A stretch of 64,000 nt of DNA from Symsagittifera roscoffensis (taxonomy: Eukaryota; Xenacoelomorpha; Acoela; Convolutidae): assembly GCF_963678635.1 (NCBI RefSeq), contig NC_087065.1, forward strand, positions 62,832,754 through 62,896,753, in the 5' to 3' direction. Of this stretch, positions 62,845-64,000 are shown one piece after another; the first letter of the stretch is position 1; each line of letters begins with the position of its first letter. A model generated the notes under the pieces. That model saw only the letters and a list, made by a program, of their open reading frames with translations, did no database searches and was not told where the DNA came from. The position numbers and the translations under genes are program-made.

Positions 62845-64000
62845 GTAAGTATTTCTCCATTCATTAAATGTCTGAATCTGAATAAATCACCGGTGATGTT
62901 TTATTATTACTTGGGTTTCATCTTCACGTTTCTTCTGGTTCAATCGAATCGAGTCTGCTGCTGCTGATAACACTGATAACTAATACAAAACATAACTAAC
63001 GAATACGAATCCATAACTTCTCATGTATGTGTTGCTACATCAACAAGGAATTCAACCAGTAATTATTAATGAGCTTAATTAATTTGATGAAGCGCGTGTT
63101 TGTTAATTAGCCACTGCGCATTAATTCAAATTGTTTGTATTTTTGCTTTCTCGCCATGGCGCTCTCTGTTGAAGAACTCTTGTACAGATAAGGCCATGAT
63201 ACTAGTGTATCCATGATTAGTGTAAGATTTGCTGGAGTGGCCTTGTCTCATTATACAAGAGTGTTCAGTTGGCAGTCTAAGCGAGAAGCAGATTTCAAAC
63301 GTATGGTGCAGAAGATTAATTTCGGTTTGCAGACCATACCAAGAATTGTCATTTCTTTCCGAAATACAATTTTTCATTTCAAAGTCTTTTCATCCGTTCG
63401 TTAAGTTTCTAAAAAGGCTCTAAATCCGACTCCTTCTAATATCAAATCAAAATCAATGGAATGCAAATTAGTGGCTTTGTCATACTGCTTTGAATAAGAC
63501 TAATTTTTGTAACAAAAGAAATAGCTTTTTCGTTTTGTGTCGATGAACGAAGTGAAAGCAGTTTTTTGGATCTTGCTTTTTTTCATTTTTGAGCGAACGC
63601 TTATTAGGTATTGTGGTTTTTTCCGTTTTTTTTTCAGAAGTCTTAAAAAATTGTTTACGCTCAATTTTAATTTTGGTTCATTTTAACTTTGTATTCCGGT
63701 GTTTATTTTTTATTTTTTTTGTTTTCCACGCAAAATCGTCCTTACAGAAAATTATCGGAGCGAGTCAAGTGATAAATCATCTTAAAACCATTACAGTCGT
63801 AATTCGAACGACATTTAAAAATTTCCAATTTTTACCAATGTCAAGAAAAACCGGTTTGAAATTTTTCGGTTTTGTTTTGATTCGAGCAAATAAAGCGAGC
63901 GAGCATGCTTAAAATAGCTTATTTTAATGGATCAAAAGCTTGCAATAGTTACCCTTGCGAAAAGGAAGGGTATTGCAATCTGGTACTATACTTTTTGTTC
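62845..64000. other. Gene-poor right end
   Basis: Several frames of 60-107 codons exist (for example 63213-63404 and 63589-63912) without recognisable domains. This may be the intron of the candidate gene at 62710. It ends in hairpin repeat family D. Confidence 0.4.
63943..64000. repeat. Short hairpin repeat (family D), copy 2, cut by the window
   Basis: TTGCAATAGTTACCCTT, loop, then AAGGGTATTGCAA forms a stem of about 13 bp with a small bulge. TCTGGTACTATACTTTTT follows. Matches 48198-48250. Confidence 0.65.

Overview
The window looks like nuclear DNA of an invertebrate animal. Evidence: spliced genes with GT-AG introns, a metazoan-type CTP:phosphocholine cytidylyltransferase, a homologue of the animal protein KIAA0232, a B-box gene of TRIM style, an LTR retrotransposon, and long tandem arrays in AT-rich DNA. 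I cannot name the phylum. Start codons below are ATG unless stated, chosen by reading the sequence.

Layout. 1-8840: a 59-bp satellite of about 150 copies that runs off the left edge and has higher-order structure in its right third. 8841-11692: non-coding, with two MITE-like foldback candidates. 11693-14421: a B-box gene split by one frameshift. 14422-15570: non-coding, with a G19 run and diverged repeats. 15570-21960: a minisatellite of about 29 bp units with a higher-order period near 884 bp. 21955-24511: repeat-derived debris. 24512-44301: two nested, related Ty3/gypsy-type elements. 45004-46158: phosphocholine cytidylyltransferase in one exon. 46159-52199: mostly repeat-bearing, non-coding. 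52200-58457: a three-exon gene homologous to KIAA0232, whose last exon encodes two CCCH fingers. 58458-64000: AT-rich, with dispersed repeats and a possible new gene start at 62710.

The centrepiece is a young, apparently intact retrotransposon at 26851-43183 (16,333 bp). It has LTRs of 886 bp aligned without gaps, a 3.1-kb structured leader, one 3160-residue Gag-Pol frame, and a separate 254-residue downstream ORF. The polyprotein runs coiled coil, Gag core, two CCHC knuckles, protease, RT, RNase H, a linker of about 500 residues, integrase, an acidic region, and a C-terminal domain resembling the TARG1/OARD1 class of macrodomains. The downstream ORF has no membrane segment or signal peptide, so it is not an envelope gene. 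It is recognisable in an older element (24512-26850 plus 43184-44301) into whose 3' UTR the young element inserted. In the older copy everything between gag and the downstream ORF is replaced by a short piece of the same minisatellite that forms the 6-kb array to the left.

The three host genes (B-box, cytidylyltransferase, KIAA0232-like) show no functional link. Most of the window is repeats.
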